Shown piece after piece: positions 9,346 through 20,298 of a stretch of 64,000 nucleotides of DNA (positions are counted from its first letter, which is position 1; each line of letters starts with the position of its first letter). The stretch lies in NCBI RefSeq assembly GCF_031755915.1, contig NC_083388.1, positions 29,742,001 through 29,806,000 on the forward strand, given 5' to 3'. The position numbers were made by a program, and so were the translations under genes. The DNA comes from Ziziphus jujuba (Eukaryota; Streptophyta; Magnoliopsida; Rosales; Rhamnaceae). Under the pieces are notes generated by a model. That model did not search any database. It was not told the DNA's origin and saw only the letters and a program-made list of their open reading frames with translations.

Positions 9346-10481
9346 TGATGTGATTCCGCCCGAGCCCGCTCAACCGATAACCCGCTGTGGTGGTGACTCG
9401 ACATGGATGAAGACTAGGCCAATCACAAAAGCTCAAATTAAGAGATTTAAGGACAACCTGGGAGTATTTATATAGGGGGTAATCAATCTCAACAGAACTT
9501 GTCCATACTTGAAGATACAAAGCCTATTCTAAGCATCCAAGTGGTGGAAGCCGATACGGACCCGGGTGACGGTTTTGGTACATTTTTGGAGTCCGGGAAG
9601 CATGAAATGGTTCCAATGATTTATGGGTTCAATACATATGCCTAAGAGGTCATGGAATCAAGTTAAAACAGCCTCAAATGCAATCAAAAAGGGCTTGTAC
9701 GGACAGCATCAACAATTTGGCCGAATTTGCTGTATTGCTTGCTGGCTTTACTGTATTTTACTGTATTAGCCTTTTCTTATTTTTCCAAGCATGGGCAACG
9801 TGTGGGACTTCAGATTAAGCTTATTTGGCATTCTACAAAGCATCTAAAAGCTGATTTGAAGCTCAAAGAGGTCAAAGATTGATCAAAGTCAACTTGATCA
9901 AAAAGGCTAGCATTTTTAGTTTCCTAATTTGTTTTTACTTTTTGTTTTAGGAAACTACCATTACTTTTTGGCTTTTATTTATTTATTTTCTGGAAAAATA
10001 ACTTTCGGAATGTTTTTATTTTATTCTTTCCATTGTAAATTAATTAATTCCTAATTTAATATAAAGGAATTAATTAATCAAACTTAGATTAGGAAAGGAA
10101 GTATAGTTTCAGCTAACTAGGTTTCTTTATGTGTGGTGGCTGGTTTTCTTTATGCTCTAGGATTTTATTTCGTGGCTTTGTAGCCTATTTAAAGGATTAT
10201 TTATCAATAAGAAAACAACTTTGATTTGATTAAGAAAATACTTGTGAGATTAATTGTCTCCTTGTTCTTTGAGAACACCTAAAACTCCATTAGAGAATTG
10301 GTTGTTTTAGCTGGACTTATCAATAGGTTTTCCATCCCTTATTGTGGCGTCTACATTATACCAAGGTTTCTAACCACAGGTTGGTTAGGGGTTGAGGTCA
10401 ATTCCATTAGAACTTGAACTTAATTAAGATCCGGGCTAATATAATACGGGTTTAGGAGCAGGTCGTCCTATGTTCGTATCA
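9346..10481 (+). repeat. TR1 3' LTR (type A)
   Basis: The length is the same, 1136 bp, as the 5' LTR, with about 18 mismatches counted by eye. It ends GTTCGTATCA and is followed by the TSD cttct. Confidence 0.94.
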
Positions 10482-10486
10482 CTTCT
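10482..10486. repeat. TSD cttct of TR1 (right copy)
   Basis: It repeats 4172-4176. Confidence 0.93.
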
Positions 10487-10523
10487 CAACGTCTCATACA
10501 AAATTGCCAAGGAGGAGTGTTGA
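10487..10523 (+). pseudogene. Copia A pol last codons and polypurine tract
   Basis: After TR1 is removed the RNase H frame ends NVSYKIAKEEC-stop. The bases AAGGAGGAG serve both as codons K-E-E and as polypurine tract. The Cys and stop codons (TGT TGA) are the first six bases of the 3' LTR at 10518. The same KEEC-stop end occurs in the copia copies at 23076 and 55388. Confidence 0.85.
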
Positions 10524-11550
10524 AGTGTGGCAATTTTGCCACTTGATGGTGCATGTCACTGGCTAGCATGCACACCTTGGTATCTAATCCTTTCCTTTTA
10601 TGAGTTTATATTTTTTTGTATGTTTTAATTTATGCAAGGTATATTTTGATAATGTTTTATGCCTAAGTTATGTATGCAAAAGTATAGGCAAAATTATGCA
10701 CAAAAGAGTAGGAATGTTATGGTTGAAATGCCTATGGTGCTGGATTCATAATTTCCAGCAACATAGTTCTACTATTTATCTTATATCTCAGGTTTCAAAT
10801 GGATTTTTGGGCTGAAATTTTGAGAGATGTCTACAGACATATATAGAAGACTATGGTTCAAATGTCAGGTCCAAATGACATGGGAAAGTCCATTTTCTAT
10901 TCCAAACAAATTGCTGTATCTGATGGGCCCAGTATGCAGAGTATGGGTCAGTTTTGGAGCTGTTTGGCCATGATCCGGTTCCAGAACATTCCTAGCTCTT
11001 GGAACAATATTTATTGATGACCAAGTATTTTTCAAACCAAGTTTCATAGGCAAATACAAAGGGAAACTAAGTAGGTGAAGCTAGTTTGGTTGTTTACCCA
11101 AACTAGTTAAACAATAGGAACTTAGTTCAAACCATGTGCCACTTTTTACTATATTTGGAATAGACATGTTGCAGCTGGTTTTTGACTCTTTTGTGTATGA
11201 AAAGTTAGGTGTTGACCATTTTACTTTTTAAATTTCAAATATTTTACTCATTTTGTAAGCTCACATGCTTGGCATGTGTGAACTAGTTGTAATTTCAAGC
11301 TTATATAGTAAAATGAATGAAATGGCTACATATCTAAGCCTTATTTTCAAAAGCCAACGTGTTCCTCTTCTTCTTATCTCTTCTTCCACACCTTAGAACA
11401 CTTTAGGAACCCTAAAAACCAGAAAACACCATAACCAAAACCTAAAAACACAACTCACACACAACCATTCCCAAGAGCATCACCAAAAGCTTGCTTGTTG
11501 CTAACACTTCAAGCTAGCTTGCTCTTGGTCATAACCTTCTCACCCCAACA
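10518..11550 (+). repeat. Copia A 3' LTR (1033 bp)
   Basis: It starts TGTTGAAGTGTGG after the polypurine tract and ends CACCCCAACA. The last 373 bases match window positions 1-374. The next base begins plastid accD sequence. Confidence 0.93.
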
Positions 11551-11768
11551 CTAATGCCAACTAAGTGATCAACATTACTATAACTATAATTGTTACTCTC
11601 AATCCCATTAGGAATTTTTTTATTCATATGATTTATAATCAAATCTTTATTTACACTGGTATTTTCATTTTCAATAAGACCACCAAAATTATCCATTGAT
11701 TTACTTAACCCACACCTGTATTCTTACCCCCTCCTAAACAACATCGAATCGAACCGACATTTTTCTAT
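11551..11768 (-). pseudogene. accD: Plastid accD 5' fragment (acetyl-CoA carboxylase beta subunit)
   Basis: The minus strand reads a start-region peptide containing the CGLSKSMDN-like block typical of the N-terminus of plastid AccD, the carboxyltransferase beta subunit of fatty-acid synthesis. The start codon is ATA, and an indel lies near the LSNEELE region. Only about 70 codons remain before copia A cuts in. Recognition rests on the family N-terminus and on its position after rbcL. Confidence 0.8.
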
Positions 11769-12488
11769 AGAGCTTTCTTGCCCCTGTTTACATGAATATA
11801 CAATAAATAAATAGTCATTTGATAAAAATCATTTGAATATTCTGATTAGAATTTAGAATCAGAATAAGCGTGTAAATCCAATCGCTAGGATTATTACCTA
11901 ATAACAAGTAGATACTGAAAAAAAAGGTGATTACCCCTTGCAAGAATCCAGAGTATCTCTTCTCTATATATGATAAAATAGGATGAAATCTTTTTTCAAT
12001 TCAAAATAATTGAAAAAGTTTTTTTTTTAATTATAAATAGCAAATAGTGAGTTCTTCCATGTTGTGTCAAATTCACATTGAAAAAAGAAAAAGTTGTTTT
12101 CTCGTATGAATATGAAGAAACTTCTTTTCATAAAATCTCACCTACTAATCAGTTTCTATTCCAACACAGAATCAAAAGGACAATATACAGGATGGGTAGA
12201 AGAAATTGTGATACTCGACTCGATCTATGATCCAAAACGGCAAGATAGAATAATATATAAACAAGATATAATAATATATAAAATAAAAATATAATTATAA
12301 AAATGATAAATAAAATATATAATATAAAAAATAAAAAAATACATCAATCCTAAGGATCCATAGGATTAATTGTGGATCCAACACAACAATAGAAACGTTT
12401 AAGTTGTTTCTCCTTATATTTTGTATTTAACATCTTGTATATCTAGATAGGTATGTATCTATCAAAATTTGATAAAATCTTTGTATTT

Positions 12489-12518
12489 GGCTCAATCCTT
12501 TTACTAAAAGATTGGGCC
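12489..12518 (-). terminator. rbcL 3' stem-loop (plastid-derived)
   Basis: GGCTCAATCCTTTTA and TAAAAGATTGGGCC form an inverted repeat about 50 bases beyond the rbcL stop. In plastids such stem-loops define and stabilise the rbcL mRNA 3' end. In the nucleus it is a relic. Confidence 0.75.
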
Positions 12519-12568
12519 GAGTTTAATTTAATTACAATCAAGAGAATGAACAGTAAGTAATTACTGGA

Positions 12569-12679
12569 TTACAAAGTATCCATTGCTTCGAATTCAAATT
12601 TAATATCCTTCCACACTTCATAAGTAGCAGCTAGTTCAGGATTCCATTTACTAGCCTCAAGGATAATTGCATTACAACT
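12569..12679 (-). pseudogene. rbcL: Plastid rbcL 3' fragment (Rubisco large subunit)
   Basis: The last 36 or so codons read [18 protein letters not shown] and end [13 protein letters not shown], the C-terminus of the Rubisco large subunit. Residues near the break (SCNAIIL in place of EGNEIIR) show decay. The gypsy D LTR begins at 12680. Confidence 0.9.
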
Positions 12680-13646
12680 TTGATAAGTCAAGCTAAAACA
12701 ACCAATTCTCGAATGGTGTTTTAGGTGTTCTCAAAGAACAAAGAGATAATTAATCTCACAAGTATTTTCTTAATCAAATCAAAGTTGTATTCTTATTGAA
12801 AAATAAAACTTTAAATAGGCTTTGAAAGAAACAAAATAAACCCCAAAAACCCTAGGAATAACCGGCTACACAAGGAAGAATTCTAGCTTGGCCGAACCTT
12901 TCCTTTTCCTAATCTAGTTAATTAATTCCCTTATTTTAAATTAGGAATTAATTAATTTACAAACCAAATAATAAAATAAAAACTTTCCTAAACTTATTTG
13001 TTCAATAAGTAAATAAATACAAATCCAAAATTAAAGATAGTTTCCTAAAACCAAAAGTAAAAACAATTTAGGAAACTAAATATCGTAATTTTCGGCTATG
13101 TTGGTAATGACCCTTCTTTGGTCTAATTGGACTCCAAATCAGCTTCAATAGTCTTTGTGGAATGCCAAATAAGCTTATTGTGAAGTTTCTCACGTTGCCC
13201 TTGCTTGGAAATATGAGAAAAGGCTAATACAATAAAATACAGCAAAACCAGCGAGGAATACAGCAAATTCGGCCTTTTCTTCCCCTTGTGCGTAAACCAC
13301 CATGTTATTCGGCTTTGAAGTTTCTTTGGCTGGTTTGTAGGGCTCATCCCCATATGAATTGAACCTATAAGAATGGGGATCCAATTCATGCAACCCGACC
13401 TCCATATTGGCACTAAAAACGTCACCTGGGCCCGTTTTGGCTTCTATTGCTTGTATGAGTAAAACAGGCCTTGGTTCTTTAGATATGGCCAACCCCTCTT
13501 GACTATGACTTATTCCTTGTATAATGACAGCAAGATTTTGCTTGAACTTCTTGGCCTGGGCTCTAGTGATCGGCCCCACCTTGATCTGTATTGGGTCAAA
13601 ACCCTAGCGGGTTGTCGGTTGAACGGTCTCGGGCGGATTCGCATCA
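12680..13646 (-). repeat. Gypsy D 3' LTR, 3' end missing
   Basis: On the minus strand it starts TGATGCGAATCCGCC after the polypurine tract at about 13647-13659. It carries the coding-like block GPITRAQAKKFKQNL, then a U3 different from types A and B. It is cut before its end at the junction with rbcL. Confidence 0.82.
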
Positions 13647-15300
13647 TTCCCCTCCTCTTGAAAAGGATTTGCCCTCAAATCAAAGTCATCACCTGCAGAA
13701 AAAAGGAGACAAATCAGCAACATTGAAGGTAGCACTAACATTATACTCACCCGGTAGATCAAATTTGTAGGCATTTTCGTTTATCCTCTCCAAAATTTGA
13801 AAAGGTCCATCACCCCTCGGCATGAGTTTTGATTTCCTTTGTTCAGGAAATCTTTCTTTCCTCAAATGCAGCCACACCCAATCTCCAGGTTCAAAGACCA
13901 TTGGTTTTCAGCCTTGATTAGCCACCCTTGCATATTGCTCGGTCCTCCTCTCAATATTTGCCTTTGTCTTCTCAATAATCTGTTTTACAAAATCAACTTT
14001 TTATTTTCCATCTAGATTAGCACGCTCACTTAAAGGTAAAGGTGTTAGATCTAATGGAGTCAAAGGATTAAAATCATAAACAATCTCAAATGGTGTATAT
14101 TTACTAGCTGAATGTAAAAACCTATTATAAGCAAATTCAACATGTGGCAAACATTCTTCCCAAGTTCTCAAATTTCTACTAATTAAAGCACGTAACAAAG
14201 CCGAAAGGTTCTATTCACAACTTCAGTTTGCCCATCTATTTGTGGGTGGAAATTAGTTGAAAATAAAAGCTTAGTACCTAACTTAGCCCACAAATGTTTC
14301 CAAAAATAACTTAAGAACTTAGCATCCCTATCCGAAACAATAGTTCTTAGCATTCCATGCAATCTCACAATTTCCTTGAAAAATAAATTAGCAACATTGG
14401 ATGCATCATCAGTTTTGTTACATGCAATAAAATGTACCATCTTAGAAAACCTATCTACTACAACAAATATTGAATCCTTACCTGTCCTTGACCTAGGAAA
14501 ACCAAGAATAAATTCCGTAGACAAATCTACCTAAGGATAGGTAGGAATCGGCAAAGGCTTGTACAATCCTTGCGGCTCCAATGTTGATTTTGTTTTTCGG
14601 CACTTCAAACATCTTTCACAAATTCTCTCAACATCTCTCCTCATATTAGGCCAATAAAAATGTTATTGCAGCAAGGATAAAGTTTTAAAACACCAAAATG
14701 ACCCATTAAACCACCCCCATGTCCTTCCCGAACCAATAGTTCCCTAATGCTACAATTAGGCACACAAAGTTTGTTTTCCTTAAACAAATACCCCTCAAAT
14801 ATGTAAAATTTATTAAATCCATGTTTCAAACAGGTTCTAAAAATTTTTCCAAAGTCACTATCATGCTCATAAAGTTCTTCCAATTGTTCAAATCCAAGCA
14901 ATCTAGCATCTAAGGTAGAAAAGAGTACATACCTTCGGGATAATGCATCGGCAACCACATTTTCCTTACCTTTTTCGTAGCAGATCACATATGGAAAGGT
15001 TTTAATAAATTCAATCCACTTGGCATGCCTTCGGTTGAGCTTTCCTTGACCTTTAATATGCTTCAAAGACTCATGATCCGTATGAATCACAAACTCCTTT
15101 GGCATGAGATAATGCTGCCACGTCTCCAAAGCCCTCACCAAAGCATACATCTCCTTGTCATATGTCGGGTAGTTTAGGGCAGATCCATTTAATTTTTCAC
15201 TAAAGTATGCTATTGGTCTTCCTTATTGCATTAAGACAGCTCCAATACCTACACCTGAAGCATCACACTCAATTTCAAAAGTCTTAGGAAAATTTGGCAA
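13647..15300 (-). pseudogene. Gypsy D RNase H and integrase
   Basis: RNase H is seen at 15150-14900 ([41 protein letters not shown]). The integrase zinc site ([15 protein letters not shown], then CxxC) lies near 14760-14560. The core carries [20 protein letters not shown] and GQTEVVNR across several frames (14524-14001). The C-terminal domain at 13901-13689 carries [20 protein letters not shown] and [14 protein letters not shown]. At least four frame breaks separate these parts. Confidence 0.85.
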
Positions 15301-16673
15301 AACTAATAAAGGTGCATTACACAATTTTTCTTTCAACAAATTAAAAGATTTTTCTTGTACTTCCCCCCTTTAAAGCCGACATTCTTCTTGACAACTTCAT
15401 TCAATGGTGCTGCTATGGTACTAAAATCCTTGACAAATCTTCTATAAAAGCTTGCCAAGCCATGAAAGCTCCTCACTCGGGTGATGGAAGTAGGAACCGG
15501 CCACTCTTGAATTGCTTGCACCTTAGCTTAATCAACTTTGATTCCTGCAGCACTTACTACAAATCCTAGAAACACAAGCTCATTTTTGCAAAAATCACAT
15601 TTTTTAATGTTAGCAAACAATATTTCCTTTCTAAGAACTTACAAAACCTGCCTAAGTTGATCCACATAGTCATCCAAATTTCGGCTATATATTAGAATGT
15701 CATCAAAATAAACAACCACAAATTTACCAATAAATGGACGCATTACATGATTCATAAGCCTCATGAAAGTACTAGGTGCATTGGATAATCCAAAAGGCAT
15801 AACTAACCATTCATATAGCCCATATTTAGTTTTGAATGCGGTTTTCCATTCATCACCTTCTTTCATCCTAATTTGATGATAACCACTCCTAAGATCAATT
15901 TTTGTAAACATGAAAGCACCATGAAACTCATCAAGCATATCATATAATTTGGGAATGGGATGTCTATATTTGATGGTAATGTTATTTATATCCCTACAAT
16001 CAACACACATTCTCCATGTACCATCTTTTTTTGGCACTAACAAAGCAGGTACAGCACATGGACTTAAACTCTCACGAATATAACCTTTGTCAAGTAAATC
16101 ACTTACCTGTTTTTGCAGCTCCTTTGTTTCTTCGGGATTGCTTCTATAAGCTAGTCTATTTGGTATGGAAGCCCCTGGAACAAAGTCAATTTGATGTTCT
16201 ATCTCTTGAATAGGTGGTAGTCCACTTGGAATTTCATTTGGGAAGACATCTCCAAATTCCTTCAAAAGAGAAATCATTGAACTTGGCAATTCAAGTTCTT
16301 CAAAGTTAGTTTGATCATTAAAATAATTTGCTTTATAAATCATGACCAGCAAAGGTTTCTTACACTCAATAACCTTATTAATATCTCCTAAACTCAAATA
16401 AAAGTTGCTACTTGACCTTTCTTTTCTTTCTTTTTCTTTTTCCCCCTTGGATTGGCGCAAACCTTCAGATTTCCCTTCCTTCTCCAAGCTCTCGGGTTTG
16501 CCACTTTCTTTCCCCTCTCTTTCGGTTTTTCCTTGATATTTCCACTCAATATGAGTCTTAGAAACCTTACCTTGATTAGCAACCTCATTCTTACCTTCTT
16601 GAAAGGATGATGAAGCCGTTGGTGCCATACTTGATTTTTCCTTGAGCTTTTCGGCTTCTCTCATTTGTTGCAT
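15301..16673 (-). pseudogene. Gypsy D protease-RT linker and reverse transcriptase
   Basis: One long open stretch (344 codons, 16673-15639) holds the lysine-rich linker, [14 protein letters not shown], then RT fingers and palm. Visible motifs are [50 protein letters not shown] and the active site [11 protein letters not shown]. The remaining RT (connection, [20 protein letters not shown]) lies at 15521-15333 after a break near 15640. Confidence 0.88.
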
Positions 16674-17923
16674 TTGTAATTGGTCTTTGTAAACCTCTTT
16701 AGGAGATAATGGTTCCAGCTTGACCTTCTTCCCTTTAAACCTGAAAACAATACTATTTTCTCATCCAAAATGAGTAGAATTTTTATCAAATTGCCATGGC
16801 CTACCTAATAGTATATGTCCAGCAATCATGGGTACAATATCACATAAAACTACATCCTCATATCTACCTATATTAAATTTTACTTTGCCTTGTTTGTTTA
16901 CTTTCATCTCACCACTATCATTAAGCCATTGTAATCTATATGGTTCAGGATGTTTTATTGTTTTTAAGCCCAGTTTATCAACTACAAGGTTACTTATTAC
17001 ATTAGTACAACTCCCACTATCTACAATCATGCTACAAATTTTACCTTGTATTTCACAACGAGTGTAGAAGATGTTCTCTCGTTGAATTTGTTCTTCATCC
17101 TTGTAAACAGCAAGTACCCTCCTTGAGACCAAATTTAGCTCAACATTCGATGTGTTTAATGGTTCGGCCTCATCATCAAGTCCTTCATCTTCTTGTTCGA
17201 TTTCAGCCTCACTAGCCTCACTTTCCGACTCCACCTCTCCATTACCCCTAATTACCATTATCCTTCTATTCGGGCATTGGCTTGCTATATGTCCTCTTCC
17301 TTAGCACTTGAAACGAATAATTTCTCTTGACGTTTGAGGTTTAGGTTCAGATATTACCTCACCTTTAATGGCTTGGCCATATTAGGTTTTAAATTCTCTT
17401 CTCGGCCGGTTGGTAGCTTCTTCACCAAGTTTCGGCTTCAGCTTGATTTCATAAGTGGAATTGTTTTTCCAGCCACTTGAACTTGTCCTTCCACTGCTAG
17501 AAACTCCTCCAAACCGTGTGCTAACACCCCTCCTCTTGAATTGGTTCTCAAGCTTAATTGCTACATGCAACATCTCCTCCAATTCCAAGTATTGTTGTCA
17601 TTCAAGCTAGTTGGCAATGTCACGGTTTAACCCTCTAAGAAATCTTGCCATTGTTGCCTCCCTATCCTCCCTCATGCTTAACCTCATCATGATCATCTCC
17701 ATCTCTTTGTAATAATCCTCCATGGACCTAGTTCCTTGAGATAAAGATTGAAGCCTTTGATGCAGCAACCTATGGTAATGGGATGGCACAAATCGTTTCC
17801 TCATGGCTCCTTTCATTTAACGCCATGTCGAGATTAAATCATCACCAACTCTCCTTCGGGTATTTTGCTCATTGGTCCACCATTGGAGTGCATAATGTCC
17901 AAACTCCATTGCTGCCAACTTCA
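16674..17923 (-). pseudogene. Gypsy D gag and protease
   Basis: The protease at 17258-16761 reads SMIVDSGSCTNVIS with an intact DSG, then [13 protein letters not shown]. The zinc knuckle near 17310-17270 has lost its first Cys (Arg instead) and carries a stop after its second Cys. The gag core lies at 17816-17382 ([36 protein letters not shown]). The N-terminal half of gag is missing beyond 17923. Confidence 0.85.
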
Positions 17924-18013
17924 CCTTCCAAGTGGTGGAGACCATTAAGGACTCACGTACCTATTTTCGTGCAAATTTGGACTCCAACCAGCAAGGAATG
18001 GTTCCAACACTTC
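17924..18013 (+). repeat. LTR E, left piece
   Basis: It resembles the U3 block CCAAGTGGTGGAAGCC to GGTTCCAAC of type A LTRs. It ends with the TSD acttc of gypsy C and resumes at 24717. Confidence 0.72.
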
Positions 18014-19143
18014 TAATGCGATTCCGCTCGAGCCCGCTCAACCGATAACCCATCGGGGTGCTAACCCGACACGGATGAAGACTAGGCCAATAACAAGAGC
18101 TCAAATTAAGAGATTTAAGGACAACCTGGGAGTATTTATAGAGGGGGTAATCAATCTCAACAGAGCTTGTCCATACTTGAAGATACAAAACCTATTCTAA
18201 GCATCCAAGTGGTGGAAGCCAATACGGACCCGGGTAGCAGTTTTGGTGCAAATATGGACAACGGTCAGCATGAAATGGTTCCAACTCTCTATGGATTCAA
18301 TACATATGTCTAAGAGGATATGGAATCAAGTCAATCCAGCTTTAAAGGAATTCAAAAAGGGGTTGTACGGACAGCTTCAAATTTGGCCTGTTTGTTTTTA
18401 ATGTATTTTATGCTGGCTTTACTGTATTTTGCTGAGTTGGCTTTTTGGCATATTTGGCATGGGCAACGTGTGGGACTTTATATTCAGCTTATTTGGCATC
18501 CTACAAAGCATATTGAAGCTGATTTGGAGCTCAATTTGGTCAAAGATTGGTTAATGTCAACTTAGTCAAAAAGCTAGTATTATAGTTTCCTAATTTGATT
18601 CTACTTTTTGTTTTAGGAAATTACCATTATTTTTTAGTTTTCATTTATTTATTTTCTGGAACAATAAGTTTAGGAAAGTTATTATTTTATTATTTTCATT
18701 GTAAAATTAATTAATTACTAATTCAAAATAAAGGAATTAATTAATCCAAATTAGATTAGGAAAGGAGTGAGAATTTCGGCCACCATAGAAACTACTTTGT
18801 ATGGCCTGTTTTCCCTTTGTTTTTAGGGTTTTATTTCATGGCTTTGTAGCCTATTTAAAGGATTATTTTTCAATAAGAAGGGAGCTTGAATTTTATGCAG
18901 AAAAGTATTTGTGAGATTGAATTCTCTTTGTTCTTTTGAACACCTAAAACACCATTAGTGAATGAGTGTTATAGTTTGACTTATCGCTAGGCCTTCCATC
19001 ACCTATTGTGGCATCTTCATTATATACCAAGGTTTCTAATCACAGGTTGGTTAGGGGTTGAGGTGACCATTAGAACTTGAACATAATTAGATCCGGGCTA
19101 ATATAATACGGGTTTAGGAGCAGGTCGTCCTAGGTTCGTATCA
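18014..19143 (+). repeat. Gypsy C 5' LTR (1130 bp)
   Basis: It aligns with type A LTRs from end to end. Its first dinucleotide is TA instead of TG, a mutation, since the TSD fixes the boundary. It ends GTTCGTATCA. Confidence 0.85.
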
Positions 19144-19145
19144 TT

Positions 19146-19157
19146 TGGTATCGAGCC
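19146..19157 (+). other. Primer-binding site of gypsy C, one base deleted
   Basis: It reads TGGTATCGAGCC, where relatives have TGGTATCAGAGCC, so one A is lost. Confidence 0.75.
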
Positions 19158-20298
19158 AAATTTTGTTCGGGTTTGATCTATCTTTATTTTCTTTATTTGT
19201 TTTTGTGTTATTCTGCAATTTTACCATTATGTTAAGGTTTCATCCATCCCATATACGTTCTACATCTTAAAAAAAAAAAAAAATCATTCCTAGTTGAATT
19301 AGGATTTCCTAGTTTTATCGTATTTTTGTTTCCTACTTTGTTGGTTGTTTTTCATCATTGTTCTTGTTAATTTTGGTTTTTGTTGATTTTTCTTTCCTGT
19401 TTTAGTCTTAAATATTTGCATTCATATATTAAAAAAAAAAAAAAAGAAGAGTTTGCGGCAACATATAAAAAAAAAAAAAAGAAAAAAAAACTGCGCTTTT
19501 GTTTTTGTTGGAGGGCACGGGTTTGGTGGATTTTTGGTGTGGAATTGCAATTTTTAGTGTTGATATTTGCTACTGCAGTTTTTTTATGATCTGTGAGTGA
19601 AAATAAAAAAAAAAAACAAAAAAGAAGAAGAAAAGCCAAATAAAAAAAAAATTTGGTTTGTTGGTGTTGAAATTTGTTTGCTGGAAATTATTGGAGCTGC
19701 TGAATTGTTGCATAGTTATTCATTATTTGGAGTTTCTGGAGAGTTATTTTGTTGCTGGGTATTTGGATTTTGGGTGTTTAAATTATTTGGATTAAAATTA
19801 GTTAAAGGATTTGATACAAAACTTCAATTACAAGAACAACAACCAACACTTTTCTATATTTTTGTTCTCTTTGATTCTTGTTCGTATTTGAATTTGTTTT
19901 TCTAGAATTTTATTCTTGAACTCATAATCTATTACCATCTGGTCCAGTTCTTCAAAATTCCAAATTTTTCTCATTAATTTGCTTTATTTTACCTAGAAAA
20001 GGCGAAAACTAGGTTTTGTTGAATTCCTTCGGTATTGCCTTTTTTTTTTTTTTGCTACTGTTTTGTTGATAAGTTTAATTAAAACATACTTGTGATATAG
20101 TTGCTGTTTTTTTGGGTGTTTTAATTATAACTTTAAGATAATTCATTGAGTGGAAAAAGGCAAGAGTGTGTGAGCTTAAAAGAGGGTAAAAGCCGAAATT
20201 AGTGTGAAAACATGAGTGTCGAGACCTTAATTGAGTGAAACACGTGAGGGAGTGCCTTTTGGTGAGAATTTATTTTATTTTGGATTATTTATACTAAC
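19158..20298 (+). other. Gypsy C leader with A-tracts
   Basis: Leader homologous to that of TR1. A runs lie near 19269-19284, 19431-19445, 19468-19490 and 19604-19650, with the spacer TTTGCGGCAACAT. The frames on either strand here are low-complexity artefacts. Confidence 0.7.

Larger units (their letters stand above)
4177..10481 (+). mobile_element. TR1: gypsy-type non-autonomous LTR element, 6305 bp, nested in copia A
   Basis: It has two 1136-bp LTRs (4177-5312, 9346-10481), TSD cttct, a primer-binding site at 5315, an A-rich leader, one long gag-protease frame (6472-9147) and a polypurine tract at 9333. RT, RNase H and the integrase core are absent except for short scraps. By eye the LTRs differ at about 18 of 1136 positions, so the insertion is fairly recent. 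The layout resembles the class called TR-GAG or noa elements in plants. Movement would need enzymes from autonomous relatives such as those remaining as gypsy B, D and F. Confidence 0.92.
1..11550 (+). mobile_element. Ty1/copia LTR retrotransposon A, left LTR cut by window edge, split by TR1
   Basis: Visible parts are the last 374 bp of the 5' LTR, the primer-binding site, gag, protease, integrase, RT, RNase H, and a complete 3' LTR (10518-11550). The order protease-integrase-RT-RNase H is the copia order. TR1 sits at 4177-10481 with TSD cttct. Removing TR1 joins the RNase H C-terminus to the last codons before the 3' LTR. The polyprotein carries an in-frame TGA before the protease, a frameshift near 1740, a TAA at 3253 and a deletion between RT and RNase H, so this copy is dead. 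Its 3' LTR abuts plastid accD sequence, so it probably inserted into NUPT1, whose left part lies outside the window. Confidence 0.92.
11551..12679 (-). other. NUPT1: plastid accD start, spacer and rbcL end
   Basis: Read on the minus strand the order is rbcL 3' end, spacer, accD 5' end, exactly as in plastid genomes. Both genes carry substitutions and the accD start codon is changed, so this is an old nuclear copy. Copia A abuts it on the left and the truncated gypsy D LTR on the right. Between the two gene pieces (11769-12568) lies the rbcL-accD spacer. The small frame at 12094-12294 there is not a gene. Confidence 0.88.
12680..17923 (-). mobile_element. Gypsy D: decayed autonomous-type Ty3/gypsy element, truncated at both ends
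   Basis: On the minus strand the order is gag, protease, RT, RNase H, integrase, 3' LTR, which is the gypsy order. The LTR lacks its final part (it should begin TGATACGAACC here) and stops at the NUPT1 junction. The gag stops near 17923, where another LTR fragment starts at shared bases CACCTTCCAA. The 5' LTR and leader are missing. Many stops and frameshifts make it one of the older elements here. Confidence 0.88.

Noticed and set aside
12094..12294. A 66-codon frame in the rbcL-accD spacer
   Set aside because: It is AT-rich spacer sequence with no recognisable motif, and plastid genomes have no gene at this place.
11551..12679. Mitochondrial origin of the plastid-like pieces
   Set aside because: No mitochondrial gene or flank is visible. 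Passage through mitochondrial DNA cannot be fully excluded without a search.
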